Shown here: positions 11,707 to 25,410 of the stretch, in pieces | Position numbering within the stretch: the first letter of the stretch is position 1 | How the letters are laid out: every line of letters starts with the position of its first letter | NCBI GenBank assembly: GCA_948474755.1 | Contig: CAOLHI010000422.1 | Coordinates: 558,001 to 622,000 of the forward strand | Source of the DNA: Ctenosaura bakeri | Taxonomy: Eukaryota; Chordata; Lepidosauria; Squamata; Iguanidae | Direction of reading: 5' to 3' | Length of the DNA: 64,000 bases | The notes under the pieces: generated by a model | What the model saw: only the letters and a program-made list of their open reading frames with translations | Database searches by the model: none | What the model was told of the DNA's origin: nothing | Translations under genes and position numbers: made by a program

Positions 11707-14700
11707 AAAAACTTGACTGGCTTTGGGTAGTGTGCACCTTGACTTGGGTAAAGAAAAGGAACATTTATTGTTTTGCCTCAAGCAGCAAAATTTCTTGGGG
11801 CTGCTCCTCCTTGGCAGACTTTTCTGGTCTTAAAGATTGAGCATGCTGGTTGTAAGAAGAGAGAGGGGTTTTGGTAAATGAAGAATGGGTAAATGTCCAC
11901 TAAGTTTTGCTCATCCTTGAAGAAAATTATTTTAATAATGGCTACAAATATGTAATTAGAGATAAAAGTCTAGCAGAGAGAGAAGCTTTGATATAGTGTA
12001 ATGTGGGGGGTATCAGTAGTAAATTGGATATTAACACCACTGTGGTCCAGGTGTTGACTAAGATTTTAAAAGAGACAGCTCTTAAACCTTCTGTTTGGGC
12101 TCTATAATGTGTAATTGTTCTTCTTCAAGCACACATAACATCTAATAATGTCTGAAACGTGTCTGTTCAAACCGATGTAAGCCAGCTGGTACTTCAGCTA
12201 CTCATGTAATTGCCTCAAACTAAAGGTAGCGTCAGATGCTGCAAAGAAGTGGTGATCGTGGGGAACCTGAGTAGCTTCTGCATTAGCTGTACTTCCTGCA
12301 TAACGTACAGATTGGGAATTTTGATATACACTCTGCATGAAGAGAAAGATTATGAGGAAAGATGGACATGAGGGAAATATTCAGATACAAATCTTGGAGA
12401 CTGAAAGAGCATGGGAATTATTTTAAAATATTTTAAAAATAATTATAAAATATTTAATTTGTATGTACAGCCCTCCATATATCAAAGGCTTTTAATATGT
12501 AAAAAAAAATGTAGAAAATCTTCTAAGCAAAATATCTTCATTATTACCCTGTCCTCTAGTCGTTTCACAATGATATCCAGGGGAAGTGCTGAAGGTCGAT
12601 AATAGAGTAAAGCCCTAGCTTCAACCTTGGTATCTTCAAATGTTAGTGGGAAGGACTGTTGTGTGAAACCTTGCAGAACCTACCACCAGTCTGTGAAAAT
12701 AATACCGAGCTAGACTGACCAATAGTCTGACTTGATATTAGGGAGTTCCCTGAGTTCCTCAAATGGCTAGTCTTAGAGAACATAGTGGAATAAATGGGAA
12801 AAGACAGCATCTCTGTGTGTCCTAAGTTGTTTAGGTATTCTAGGTTTAATCGAGCACTCAAATGTGACTGGAAAAGGAGTGGGAAATATACAGAGGCCGG
12901 AATTCTGCTGAAAATATTCAAATATTCTCCCAGACCCACTCAGATGGTGCAGGCTGTTGTATTGTGTATCAGCTGAAGCTTCTGCACAGTTTTTAAAAGC
13001 AGTAATCTTGTGTCAGAGTGATGATGGCATGTGTAATGGATAAGAGATCCTTGTAATCACAAAAGGGGGACTGCCTGCAGTTTTTTACCTGGAATACTTG
13101 GTGATAGGTGACATGAGTCTTGCTGCTGTCCTTTGAGGTGCAGAATGTAGGTAAGGGGTGAACCAGTAGAAGGAAGGAAGGATCCACACTGGAACATTTA
13201 CTCTGATTTCTCCTATTTCATAAATTTGCTTGCAATATTTTAATAGTTCTTGGTTTTATATTACATCTACATTTAAATTTGGTATCATCATTTCTTTTCT
13301 TTCTATTGTTTATTGTTTTCTTTTATTATTGCAGTTCACTGTGATATACATTTTTTGTACAATGCTCTGAAACAAGAAAAGGATAAAACCTGGTATATGT
13401 GCCCAATTTACATTAATACTTTAAAAAAATGCTTTCTGGATATCAAAGCTCTCTATTTTTATAAATTGCATTTCTAGTGTCTTATTGGTCTAGGAGAAGA
13501 TTTTAAAACAAGTTTTTTTTATGATGTGTAAGTCACAGTTCATTAGTTACTTTTGGCTTTTAGTTGTCTGCCACCTCATCCCAAGTTTGACTCATCTTTA
13601 ACTGTCCCATTTGTCGTGAAATAAACCCAGCAGCCCTGCATTGGGATAGCAGGAGTAGGGTAGAAGTCTGCTTTTTTAGGTCTAGAAGATGAAATTAGTG
13701 CAATGGCAGCAAGCATTTGCTGTGTGTGATAATTTGAGGCATGTCTCTTCATACTATCTACATGAATACAGCAATTCCTTATTATGACAATAATGTCTGC
13801 CTCTTAGCTAAATTTAGCTAAAGTCAAATTGCTACCTCTGTGGTAATGGCCCTCCACTTGGTTGTCAATTGGGGATCAAAACAAGATTTAAAGTACATCA
13901 AACACACAATATTTCCTTACCAGCATGCTGAATCACTTAGCCCATAAATGCATAACAGATGCTTTTGGAGCAGAAGTCTATCATAGGGTACAGCACACAG
14001 TAATTACCTTCTGGGGGAACTAAAAGAAAGATGATGTAGTAAAAATGAGACTGCTAGGATTAAACTCAATTGTGCAATCATTGTAGAGATGCTTCTAAGC
14101 AAATTTCAATTTTTTATCATTTTTTTAGCATTTTATCTTTTAAAACATCTTTTTTTTCAAAAAGAGAACAAAATGTACAGGTTCACAAAACGCATTTCAG
14201 CTAAACCTAGTTAACAGAAAGAACAAGCATTTTTTGTTTTTGTATATCATACAAGGATCAACCCACAGCTTTCTCATTTCCTAATCCAATATAATGAAAG
14301 AGCCTCCAGAATTTGAAACTACTAATTGTAATCCTCCATCTGAAGAGAGATCCTTGTCTGAAAATCGTACAAATAACCCTGATAGAGAAGTAGGCATACT
14401 TGCAGACTATACACATTTTTGTGTAATAAGTAGACCCCATCTTTCTAAAGGGAAAAAAACAGTTTTTCCATCATATTTACTAGACGGCTATAACATGCAG
14501 AGAAAATAGAGAAATAGAGAAAATTAACAAAATGTATTCTATCTATGTCCACATCTCTTGTCAGTTGGCAGCAATTTAATTTCCCAAATGCAATAATTAC
14601 TGGTGTTGGTATGCAGTGAAGTTGGGAGGGAAACAGCTAGAACTATTAGCCTCATCTGTCACTGGAAGTTCTCAGTTATGAATGTGAAACTGAACATCTC

Positions 14701-15825
14701 TTGAAGGTCTGTTGAAATTTGATGTGAGAAAGTAGTAGCAGAAGCTGGTAAAAAGATGCAACATCTCCATTGTAGAATTGTTTTGTGCCCAGCTCTGCTG
14801 AGTAATGATTTAGGGCCAATAGAAACTAGTATTTTATCCCACAACTGTAACTTCTGGCACACATCCAGAGCACATGATACATTACCCAGCCTATTGTCCT
14901 AATAGTGTTTCTCCCTCAGTTATTTCTGTTTCCCCTAAATATTTTTTGTGTGACAACTTTTTTAGTCATTGTGATTTCTTTATGCCACTAGTTACATGTG
15001 TTCTGATCTAGTGGTGCTATAACTCTTAACTGATCAGAGTGGCTGGAGAAGAATGGGGGAGTTGCATGTTCAGAGGGTATGTAGGGTTCAGTAGCCCTGA
15101 GAGTGGACCCAGGATGGGTTAGAATAAACAGAATGATAGTTTGGCTGTAAGGAATGAAGTGAAAGCTTAAGGGAGGTTCCTGGCCAATTGGTTGGCCTTA
15201 GCCTAGTGGCAAGAATAGGACAGTATTCAAAATAAAGGGTACCATGGTAGCATGTAAAGCTGTTGTCCAGTTTAGGAGGTAGAGATGTTTTGATGTTGGG
15301 CCGTGTTTTCTGCCAAGGGTCCACATTTTCCCATGTAAAGGTAGTGTCATGAGTTTGTTGCCTGGGTTGGCTGTCCAATAGGCTTTTGCTTCTTTCTATA
15401 GTTAAAAGCATCACTTTTCTTGGATCTAATCAGTGAAAGAAGCATTCCCACATATCTAACCCTGCAGCAATTTTGAGAGTTTTACAGCTTTCCCCAGTGC
15501 CTCTTCCACAACAAATTGAACTCTGGAGCCAAAATGTCAGGTTAATGTCAGTGAGAAAGAGCAAAAACAACATGTTCATGTTGAGAGGGCCACTCCCATC
15601 TAAGCTCCCCTTTGACAAAAGCCATCATCTTGCCATCCCTTTGGAGGCCTTCACCAGTGTGATGCTGCTACTCTGTCAGAAGGAGGCTGGGGATTTCATA
15701 GTTGTGCTGGTGCTTTGCCATAATTCTGGAAATACCATACTTTCAACAAAATGGAAGACGAAGAAGGCAGCCAGAGAGCTGCTGCCCACAGACTGAGACC
15801 AGATCATATGCAGTGAAGTCTTAAG
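11707..15825. other. Intron sequence without recognised genes or repeats
   Basis: This is AT-rich sequence with short poly-T runs. The open stretches inside it are short, lack splice or family support and are not called as genes. The part from about 15030 to 15420 has an even base composition and a 108-codon open minus-strand frame, which I cannot assign to anything. Confidence 0.5.
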
Positions 15826-15827
15826 CA

Positions 15828-16110
15828 TTTATTATTCTTCCATGCTGCCTTCCCCCAACCCTGGGAGTTGTGGCAGCTTGCAACAAATTAACCTCAAAAG
15901 ATGAAGAATTTTAAGAAGTTAAAATATTGAAACATAATTAAAAATTGTAATATTGAAATACAATCAAGTCAAAAGCAATGTAAAAGAATGCCAGTAAAGA
16001 AAAAAAAGTATTTGCCTGCTAGAAGGAGAACAGGGGACTGGCCAGCTCAGATGTCCCTAGGAAGGGAGTTCACCAATCTAGGAGCATCTGCCAAGAAAAC
16101 ATTAAATAGT
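15828..16110 (-). repeat. L2-like LINE 3' fragment, eroded
   Basis: Minus-strand order fits an L2-type tail. It has a segment resembling the complement of 'gaactcccttcc', an A/T-rich middle, and a 'gccttgag'-like end near the poly-A-like start. Similarity to the better copies at 36580 and 38170 is partial. Confidence 0.4.
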
Positions 16111-19007
16111 CCTTAGATAGGCCTTTGCCAAACCTTGGAAGAGTTTCCCAAGGTTTGGCAAGAATTTTCACAGTCTTGGCACAGTGCTTATTATAACAAT
16201 GCTTAAGTGAATATTAACCTCATCTAAACCCTTTCAAAATTGTACCAGTGACCAAAGCATAATTATTGAATACCGGTCTCATGGAGTTCTAACTGGTGCC
16301 AAGGTTGCATTTGTTTCAGCCTTTTCATTTGTCAGGTCATTGTAAAAGTAGCTCACTCAGTCTCTTATTGTTTTTGTGGCTTTTCTTTGTTTAATTATGT
16401 TCACAGTTTTTAGTGCCTTAGTTATTTAATTGATTTAAACAATGTACATATTCTGCCCTAGCACCTCTACAGATATGAGGACATTTAGAATATTTTAATA
16501 TATTACAATAAAAAAATATTGTTGCCTTGAATCTTAGTCCTTTGTTTGTCAACTTCATCAGGAAAGCACCTTCCCTTAGAAGGTGCACTTGAGACCAGAA
16601 CACTATTGCCCACTACACTACTGTGTAGGCATAGTTTTTATTATTGTTCTTGTCCCGGTCAAGAAGGGAGACAAGTTATTGTAAAGTAAGACGATTATTG
16701 GATGGAGGAAGGTTATTGGATTTCAGGTTATGAGGGGAAAGAAACAGCAGGTGCATTTATAAAATGAGGGAAACAGTTACATATGTTGTAGGTTAAAAAA
16801 AGAGGTTTCTCAGATATGAGAAAGTTGCAAATTTGTTCTTTACCAGTCTCTCCAAACTGATGGACCTTCCAGATCTGCAGGATTATAGCTCTTACCTTCC
16901 ACACCAGAAGGTAAGAGTGTGACTGCTAGATGGGACAATGGGGGTTGTAGTACAAGATACCAGAAGGACACCAAGTTGGGCAAGGCTTCTCAGAACTGTC
17001 GATGTGTTCATAATAGCAACATATGAGTTAATAATAGTGTGATCTAATCCTTTAAAAACTGAAGCTATGAAAAGAACCAAGACAGCAGCAAGCAGGTAGT
17101 GGGGAGGAGGGTGTTCCAGAATTATTCCACAAATAGTTGACTGTTTGGTAGGAAACATTTTAACAGAAGCATAAAGAAATGGAGAGCAGCGTTTCCCATT
17201 ATGTGGTATCAGATTGAAATAATGGTTGATGTCTGTCCTGACCATCACTTTGAAGGATTTCTCATAAAAGGGTCAATTTGTTTAAGCACCAGTAATGTTC
17301 CTGAACAGCAGTAGTTAAGAGCTAAGCAACTAAATTGTATGTGCTTGGTAGGACTTGAAAATTTACTTATTTGTTAGTTTTTACTGTTCAATTTGAGTGT
17401 AGGTTAAAAATTTGCACTTCTGTTCCTATCTGGAACTTTCATGTGTCATGCATTATGTCACAAAAACCCCAAAATTGGTAAGCTTGTTATGTATTGAGAT
17501 CCTTGGGAAGTAGAACTTTGCTTGAAGATATTCACTTATGTCCAATAATATAATAAATATGACACCCCTGGTGGTGGTAGTTAGTGGAGTCATATTCCTC
17601 ATTTCCTTTCCAATGTGGTCTCTGGCTCACAAAGTTGACTAGAGAGGCCTCCTCAGCTAAACCTTCTTTTCCTTGAGCCAGACTGACTGGAGAATTTTGT
17701 CGCAGGAAATACATGTATATGTACACACATATCTTGTCAGAGGTGTTTTGCAAATAGCTTCTTAACAGACTTGCCCATATCCTTCTTTAGAGTGGTATAA
17801 TGAACTCAGTAGTTCTGCAGTGTAGAGTCTTATGCCCTAAGTCAGTAATGTTATTCAGATGACATGGACATTGCTTCTTCCAATCTAGATTGGCTTCTTC
17901 ATTGATTCCACATTCCTTTAATTTCTGCAGATTGTAATAATAAAATGTACCAAAAAATGGATAAATAAAATCCTATCTTTTTAACTTTCCCAAACAAGCT
18001 TCCTCCGCTTCTCCTCTGTCAACATCAGTTTAAGTTATAGTAGTGCAAATACAGATCCAGTGGGCTGATGTTAATGGAATCACTCTTGATTTATATCTCT
18101 AGGAAATGGATACAGAATATAGCCAAAAATTTCTTAGCAAGACTGCTAAAATATAGGATTTGTTTAGATTGGATGGTTTTAAGCTTTAAAATGTTTATAC
18201 ACTAATGTATATTTATATTCGTTAAAGCTATTTAGTTCAGTCCTGGACTTCAGCACACCCAATGTTAACACATATTTTCAGGAGTAGGTAAACATTTAAC
18301 ATCCATTAAAATGTTGTTGAAATAGTATGTCTTTATCAAGAAACAATTTGTGAAGTACAAATACATAGGAGACACTGAATGTATAAATTTTGCGTATTAG
18401 ATTTCTGTTTAGAGAATTCATATAAATGCATTTTGCTTTATTGAGGTAACCATTTATAAGTGTATCATTTTATATATTTCCATAATCTTACTTTTTAAAA
18501 TATTTTAGAACATTTCTTTTCCATTTCTTTTATGGTTACTTTTCTTCCGGCACCATTCTTGGCAGACCTGAACAGGTTTATGCTAGGAAATAAATGTTGA
18601 TTTCCCACTAGTATACCAGCCCAACAGCCCCTATATCAGCAGTCAATAACCAGTGGCTCTGTACAAATTAGTGTTCTCTAGCAGTGCAGCCTAGACTACA
18701 GAGATCCTCTTTCTTTTTCCCCTTCTCTTATAGTACATGAAACAGCTTGGAGTTTCAAGAGGAAGAAGCAGGAGGAGCAGGAGATCTTCCATCTCACTTT
18801 TGACCACTCTGCCACTTGTTCTTCTGCACTAACATACATGAAGCTAATGCTAATCAAGATTGGTTTTGATCTGTTACCATCAGTATATTTCTCAAACTGG
18901 TGTTCAAGAAAAACTAATTGTTGACCAGGGTCCTTTAACTTGGAGTAGATAGAATGTTTGCTTCGTATTTGGTATGATAGTACAATTCTCTCTCCGCATT
19001 CGCGGCT

Positions 19008-19345
19008 TTCATAGAATCATATTGTTGGAAGAGACCCCAGGAGCCATTGAGTCCAGCCCCTGCTATGCAGGAACACCCATCAAAGCATTCCCAACAGATG
19101 ACCATCCAGCCTCTGTTTAAAAACCTCCAAAGAAGGAGACTCCACCACACTCCAAGGCAGCATATTCCATTGCTGGACAGCTCTGACCATCAGGAAGTTT
19201 TTCCTGAGGTTCAAGTGGAATCTGCTTTCCTGTAGCTTGAATCCATTGCTCCTTGTCCTAGTCTCAGGAGCGGTAGAGAACAAGCCTGCTCCCTCCTCAA
19301 TATGACACCCCTTCAAATATTTAAACATGCAACATCACTTTTGTG
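19008..19345 (-). mobile_element. CR1 LINE, 3' fragment
   Basis: The minus strand ends in TATGATTCTATG-like sequence, the hallmark of the CR1 3' end. The upstream part encodes [11 protein letters not shown] and [11 protein letters not shown] in the same order as the longer copy at 32799-33955. It is 5' truncated and has internal stops relative to that copy. CR1 copies typically lack target duplications, and none was seen. Confidence 0.85.
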
Positions 19346-21760
19346 AATCTGATTATTTACGAACTGCCTGCTTGCCCCCCCCCGTTCTCCCCTTCCCATT
19401 CCCTGGCCTTTTGCCTGCAGGGGTACACTGACAGCAGCTGGCAGCAGGGTGCAGGAACGGTGATTGCCTGTTCCCTGCGCTCCCTTGTCTGCCACCCATG
19501 TAGGTGCGCCCATGGTGACCAGCAGGAGCATGCGGGGGGGTGGAATCGACCATTCTTTGTGCTCCCCGTTCCTGCTGGGATGGGTGCACTGGCCCTGGGA
19601 GCCAGCAGGAACATGTAGCGAGGGCACCTACCAGGGGAGTTATGCACAGTTTTTTGACATTTGCGAGGGTTCTGTATCTCTAACCTTCAGAAATGTGGAG
19701 GGCCTACTGTATATAATCATGTGGTTTTGTGGGGGTGTAAAAAAGAAGGAAATAGAAAAGCTAAAGGCACTGTTTTGAGTTTATTTACGACATCCCTCCT
19801 AGAGTATTTATTTTTAAATTTTTCAGAATTTTCATATAAATAAATCCTAATTTTTAATTTTTCCCCTCAGCAGATCTCCTTGGGAACATGGGGGCACTTT
19901 GGCCATTTTTACCCCCTTTGCCTATTTCAGGCTCGAGAAAAGTCTTTATAAAAGCCAGAAGTGACTGGAAGCTCTCAAATGGCCCAGGAGGACCCTAAAA
20001 CAAAGTAAACCGCCCCAGCCCCCAAAGAGTGTTTAGGGCATTTGGAAGCTGCTCTTTTTTTTTTCCAGTGGGGGTTGTGGCAGAGGGGGTGCAGGCCCCA
20101 AGGACTCCTAGGTGGCTAATGCAGTACCCTAGCCCCCAGCAGTTGCCCACCCCTCATTTAAGAGTCAGCCTTACCAGAACAACCTGAACAGAAACAAGTT
20201 CATTTTTGCAACAGAAATCTGCATAAGTGTGCTTAGATTCTGGGCTTATATGGAGTAGTAAGAATTCCCCAACTGCACTTTGATCTGCCCCCAATCCTGG
20301 CAATTGCTCCCCCACAACTTTTCTCACTAAAGTATGATCATACATTTCTGTATGAGTATAATTTGTTGAAGTCTGTGTTGTAGAGTTTTCGTCTATGCAG
20401 TACAAGATACTTGATAAATCTTTCTTGTCAATATAATGCAACAAGCATGTATACGTGTATGGAGAAATGTGTCAAGTTTTAGATACTTCCTTGTTGTGGG
20501 ACCATGTTTACTTTAATGGAACCCTTTGAAATATCGTTGGCTAAGATGTTTATATAAAAATATAGCTGTGAAGAAGATCAAATATGTTTTCTGCATTTGG
20601 AACTTAACTTTCTACATTAGGTCTTGTAAAACAAATGGAATAATTCCTATCAAAGTTATGAGAGGGGGACACAGCGGCTTGCAACAGCTGCTCTTGTTTA
20701 TAGATTTCTATCTGTAAAATCTTGGTGTAATTTGACCCAGAATGGACAGCTGTTTGGATTCTCATATAAAACAATACTCCAAACTGTGTGCCTGCTGCTT
20801 GCTAAGAATGCCATACATGTCAGGGCAAACAGCCTCCCCCTCAGTAGTAATTACCTTGATGGCAGGCTTGCCCATACTGTAAGGTATTATTTTCTGTTTA
20901 TTAGATTTCTTATTTGCCAGTGTAACATTTCTTATTTGTACTGTATAGCAGTGCATAAAATAATGATTAAAGCAACTGCTTAGTGTGTCTTCTAGTTGGA
21001 TATCCTCAGGATTCTTTATTCATTGGAATTCTTAAGATTCCATATTTTGGAAATATGGAATATATAAAATATGTTTTTTGTACTTGGTAGGTTTTAAATG
21101 TAAAGTGTTGGCCTAGACAAGAGGGACTTTGTCCTGAGTGATGAACCGGAACATAATGTGGACCAGAATATTCAACAAGTCCTGACATTGAGCAGTGATC
21201 ATGTAAAAGTAGACCATATATCTCAAAGTAGAAGATGAGCAAGGTGGTCTGGTGTGGCAGAGAGAAGGGCAAGAAGGTTTTTAGGTGGCTAGCTGAATAG
21301 CTGCTTAGGTGGCTAGCTGAATAGCTGCTTAATAGCAGAAAGGGTTGATGTGCTTATAATAAAGAGCAGAAGCAGACTCTGAAAATTTACAGTATAAAGT
21401 GAAGTGGTGTTAATTTGTCAGACTACTAAATCAGAAGGACTAGAGTATGATGCAGTGGATAATGGACTGGGACCAAAGCTAGTTCTGTTTAGAATTGACT
21501 TATTGAAATAAATAGAACTTAAGTTAATCACTACATGTATGACTAAATCATTGCCTAATTTAGAGAAGGGAGGGCTGTGGGAAAATTGAGGAGAAACTGT
21601 TTTCCCCTTTTTTGGTCATTTTTTTTTGCCAGGAGGGAAGAATATGGAATTATGGAATATTTTCATATAGAATGATGAATAAAATATTTAAGACAAAGTT
21701 TTCCTATATTTACTCTGCCCATATTATTTCTAATACCTATGTAGCAGCTAGATTTTATGC
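19346..21760. other. Intron sequence; GC-rich unique patch then AT-rich
   Basis: About 19346-19640 is GC-rich with an 8-9 base C run and no recognised family. It ends at 19700-19715 with GGAGGGCCTACTGTA, which resembles the right end of the Tigger-like MITE at 35651. The remainder is unique AT-rich DNA. Confidence 0.45.
21281..21328. repeat. 24-bp exact tandem duplication
   Basis: The unit starting TTAGGTGGCTAGCTGAATAG occurs twice in a row without change (21281-21304, 21305-21328). Confidence 0.9.
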
Positions 21761-21761
21761 T

Positions 21762-21922
21762 ACACTTGGAAGCTAAGGTAGTTAATACTTGCGTGGGTGA
21801 CTGCCAAGGAATACCAGGTGCTGTAAGCTGTAATTCAGAAGAAGGAACTGTCAAAACCACCTCTAAGAAAATCCTATGAAATTCGTAAGGTAACAAGTTG
21901 TTTGAAGGCACATACACACATG
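21762..21922 (+). mobile_element. 5S rRNA-derived SINE, 5'-truncated
   Basis: The sequence starts inside the 5S-like head (TTGGAAGCTAAG...) and continues with GTGGGTGACTGCCAAGGAAT and ACCAGGTGCTGTAAGCT, the internal promoter region of 5S rRNA genes. It then runs into the tail shared with 58666-58895 (CAGAAGAAGGAACTG...CAAAACCACCTC) and ends TTTGAAGGCACATACACACA. The first half of the 5S head is missing. Confidence 0.8.
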
Positions 21923-21924
21923 TA

Positions 21925-24900
21925 CAGTATCTCACGTCTTTGCAATTCTTATTCTTGGTTTCTTTTCCTCATTTCTTTTTTGGGCATGAGCACTTTATTA
22001 TTGCATGGCCCTGGAAGACAAGAAGAAACAAAATTATTTTCTTTGTTTTACTGATGTTGATACTGTGTCCTGTCTGGGGTGTGTTTGTCTGCTCCTCATA
22101 AACTGGCAAAACCAAAGAAGTTCCTTGTAGTTGAAATATTCCTTACCATTCCAAATTTTGGAGGTTAATAAAAAGTTATTTTGTAATTATTTTCTGAATA
22201 AACTGCAATTTTAATATATCATACATGATAATGTTATGCCAAAGCAAGCTATACATATCATAAACATTCTTTGAAACAACTGAAGTGAGGTTACTGTATT
22301 TTTTCAACTTTTCTGAATATTTCCTCCTCCCTCTCCCAGAACAGAATATTTTCCCCCGTGGCTTCAAAATTTCCAGAAATTTGAAATCTCTAGCCTACTC
22401 CATTCAGTTTATGGAACACTGATAGCCCACAAATAACAGGTTGCCTTTAAGGTAGGCAACATTAGTGGCAGGAGAGTGAGAATAAAAATCTGGCTGCCAG
22501 CAACCTGGTTCAAAGCCTACAAGAGGTTTTAGAAAACCTCTTTTATCAGTACTATGCCCCTCACCAGGTCTTCTGCTCATGCCGTTTGCTTTGTCGTCTT
22601 TTCAACCCCTGAGTTCCCATTCAAATTTTCTTATAATTTTTATGGATATCTAAATAATTGCTGCTCAGATATTGTGGGGTTGTTTTTTTAAAAGAAGTAA
22701 ATATTTAAATAGCTTGCATAATTTCAGTTATGGTTGTTGAGATTCCACATTTGGTTACAAACTTCAGAGTGGCCTTTTTAAAAAAGATTCCTGTAAAATT
22801 CTGCCAGGCTCTTCTTTAATTATTTCCAGGCAATTATGACTTTTTTTTTATTACCAACCATTCAGTGTACAACTATCTGCTACTTTTGGGACTGCTTTGT
22901 TTTTATTTGCCGTGACATTTTTTTTGTTATTATTTTATAGTCCTTAGTATTTTTAAGTGGGTGTTAGCATTGATTGATAACTTTGTTGAAAGCATTTTTA
23001 GCAAGATGTCATATACTGTAAAGAATATATAATAAATACCTTTGTATTAAACAATGTTTCTTGTGTGGATATATAAAGGTTTTATTCCATTCTTCTAATA
23101 CTGAGTGACATTGAATACATACAGTCACTATTAACTGTTTAAGGTTAGTTCAAGGCTGTTCAAATGCTTTATTATAAATCCAGATATACCTGAATTAACA
23201 AAGTAGATTTGTTCCTGGGCATTACTCCTTTAACAGAAAATTTGGTACTAGAGGTAGAAATAAAATAGAAAGAATAGGGATAAGTTCCCTATGCCACAAA
23301 AAATAAGCAACAGCTTAACACATTCTAGCAATATTTTTAAAATTCAAAACTAACAGTATGTACATGTGAAATGAAACAACCAAGTCAAGTAAACTTGGCA
23401 TTAGAAAAACATGTTGAACCTTCTAGAGACCATTTTCACCAGCTCTTATTTTTCTTATGCTTGCCACTTTGGTTCTATCTTGGTGCCATTTTGGGGATAG
23501 CTGGTGAGGCAGGCTTATCTACCTTCCCTTTTTGTTTCTTGTATTACTGTTCATGCATACTCAGTAAGGAATCCTGGAGGCTGCTGCTGTTTACCTTGCC
23601 TGTTTCTAGGATCAGCTAAATAGAATCCCGTTGTTTCCTAGCTCAGGCTCTTATGATATTCTACAGCAATTCCATACTCAAAGCCTGTGTTTCTCCAGCC
23701 CTCCTTCACCACCTGCCAGTGCCAATGCTACTAAAAACATCCAATTAGATCAAGGACAAGGAAGAAAAGAGGGGCTGGGGAGCATAAAAAAGACTTATTT
23801 GTCAGAGGCTTTGTTAACTGAGGTATGCCTGTATTCTCCAAACTACTTTTTTCTTAAAAAGTCAGTAGTGCTTTCAGAAGAAGATGGAAAGCTGCCTTAT
23901 ACCAAGTCAGGTTATTAGTCCGTCTAGCTCTGTGCTCTCAACTGTTGCAGAGCAGTATAGGCTTCCTCCATTTATCTGAGAGGCTACGGAGCAGAGCACT
24001 GTCCGAAAATGGAATTGGTTGAAAAGTGGGACCCATGTACTGTATGGTAGCAAGCATAAGACTCACTTGGGATCGACTGCATATGTGCTGCTTGCAAAGT
24101 CTCTCAGCTGGCTTAGTGCCTCTTTCTGCATCTTAGCTCACTTTGCAAGTAATGTGCACATGTGAGCAATTCCCAGCAAGCCTCTATAAGCAAGAGGAGC
24201 TGATAAAAGAGTGGAAACCCCCCCCCATTGAAATAGTGGAACTTGTTTGAAAGTGCCAAAAGAATGAATTGTCCGATAACAGGGCATCAAAAGGTGGGGG
24301 CTTCCTGTATTTTGCAGCCCTGCATGAAGATGCCAGAGGGGCCTTCTGGGAGCTTTTGTTAGCAAAGTATGTGATCTGTCACTGAACTGCTGCCTTTCTC
24401 CTAATGGTTACATCTGTTTGGTTCAACACTATCATTGTAGAATGTAACCCTCTGGAGGTCTACTTAATGCAGGAGAAGACTCTAATGCTCCCATATGGTG
24501 CCATGTACTCACCTCAGAATTGCAATCAATTATGCACATGTTGCTTTTAAGAAAAGTGGAAAGATTTGTATTTTTAGTTTGGGTATCTAATATTTTTGCG
24601 GTTGTAATAACTTAAATAGTTTAAAATTACTTTATGGTTTTATTGTTTAAAAATGTTTGATGATGTATGTTAGCTGGCTTGAGGGCTGTTTTCATACTGA
24701 AAAGTTTGAAAATCTCCAGGGTGGATGTGATGTTAATTTCTGTGCTCCTAAGTGTTCTGGGAGATGCTGCCACTTTCAATGAGCCAGAGGGTCATGAAAG
24801 CACTAGTTTTACCTGTGCTATCTGCTGCATTAGACCAGGGCTAGTCAAAGTGTCGCCCCATGGCCCCAGTTTAGCCCCATGCATCCTCAGTACTGTGTCT

Positions 24901-24948
24901 GCACTGCCTTTTTGGCTACTTCAGACCTGAGTAGATTTTCTTTTTCAG
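21925..24948. other. Intron sequence without recognised features
   Basis: This is unique AT-rich DNA between the truncated 5S SINE and the Ngaro-like element. Its open stretches are short and unsupported. Confidence 0.5.
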
Positions 24949-25020
24949 AACTGGAAGTGAATTGCCGCCCAACCCACGAACAGAAGAGATCACACACAGG
25001 ACTTGGGTTGACTAGGGCAA

Positions 25021-25026
25021 TTTATT
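25021..25026 (-). terminator. Poly(A) signal of the Ngaro-like element
   Basis: The minus strand reads AATAAA here, followed by GTCCTGTGTGTGATC, a GU-rich downstream element. It lies about 370 bp after the last frame and just before the presumed element end. Confidence 0.55.
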
Positions 25027-25059
25027 AATATGCCTAATTAACATCAAGGGAAAATGAAC

Positions 25060-25090
25060 TTGAACTTGCTTGAACTTGAACTTGAACTTC
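25060..25090. repeat. (TTGAAC)n-type short tandem repeat
   Basis: Several copies of GAACTT follow one another with one interruption (TTGCTTG), within the 3' untranslated region of the Ngaro-like element. Confidence 0.8.
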
Positions 25091-25377
25091 TGACCTGAGG
25101 AAGAAGGGGGGGTCAACTGCATTTACGGACTAGGGCAAGGGTCACATCCCGACCATCTTCCCTATCCCGGGGCGAGATACCGGGCTCCAAAGCCAACCGT
25201 TGACGGTGGATTAAGACTTTGGCCGGCCCTTTTCTGTGAGGTGAGCCCCGAATGCCCATCCCCCCGGCGCAGGACGAGTAGGGTGAGCCCAGGTCCCCCC
25301 TCAAGGATAGGCTTTATCCTACACCGAAGGGTGCCATAGGTACTCGCCGACCCCTAGATCCCCCCCATACCGGCCAC

Positions 25378-25410
25378 GGATAAGGGCAAGCGTCCGCTTA
25401 GCCCTTATCC
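25378..25410. other. 33-nt hairpin over the hydrolase stop codon
   Basis: GGATAAGGGC pairs with GCCCTTATCC, and inside it AAGCG pairs with CGCTT around a TC loop, with one bulged A. That gives about 15 bp of stem at the 3' end of the element's last frame, including the TAA. Confidence 0.7.

Larger units (their letters stand above)
25010..25138 (-). repeat. 11-bp direct repeat in the element 3' region
   Basis: GACTAGGGCAA occurs at 25010-25020 and again at 25128-25138. It may be part of the split direct repeats expected near the 3' end of Ngaro elements, but it is short and could be chance. Confidence 0.4.

Noticed and set aside
15088..15414. 108-codon minus-strand open frame
   Set aside because: Composition looks somewhat protein-like, but there is no recognisable family, no splice signals and no adjoining element.
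19313..19647. Several overlapping open frames in a GC-rich patch
   Set aside because: All frames on both strands are open because of GC content; no conserved motif.
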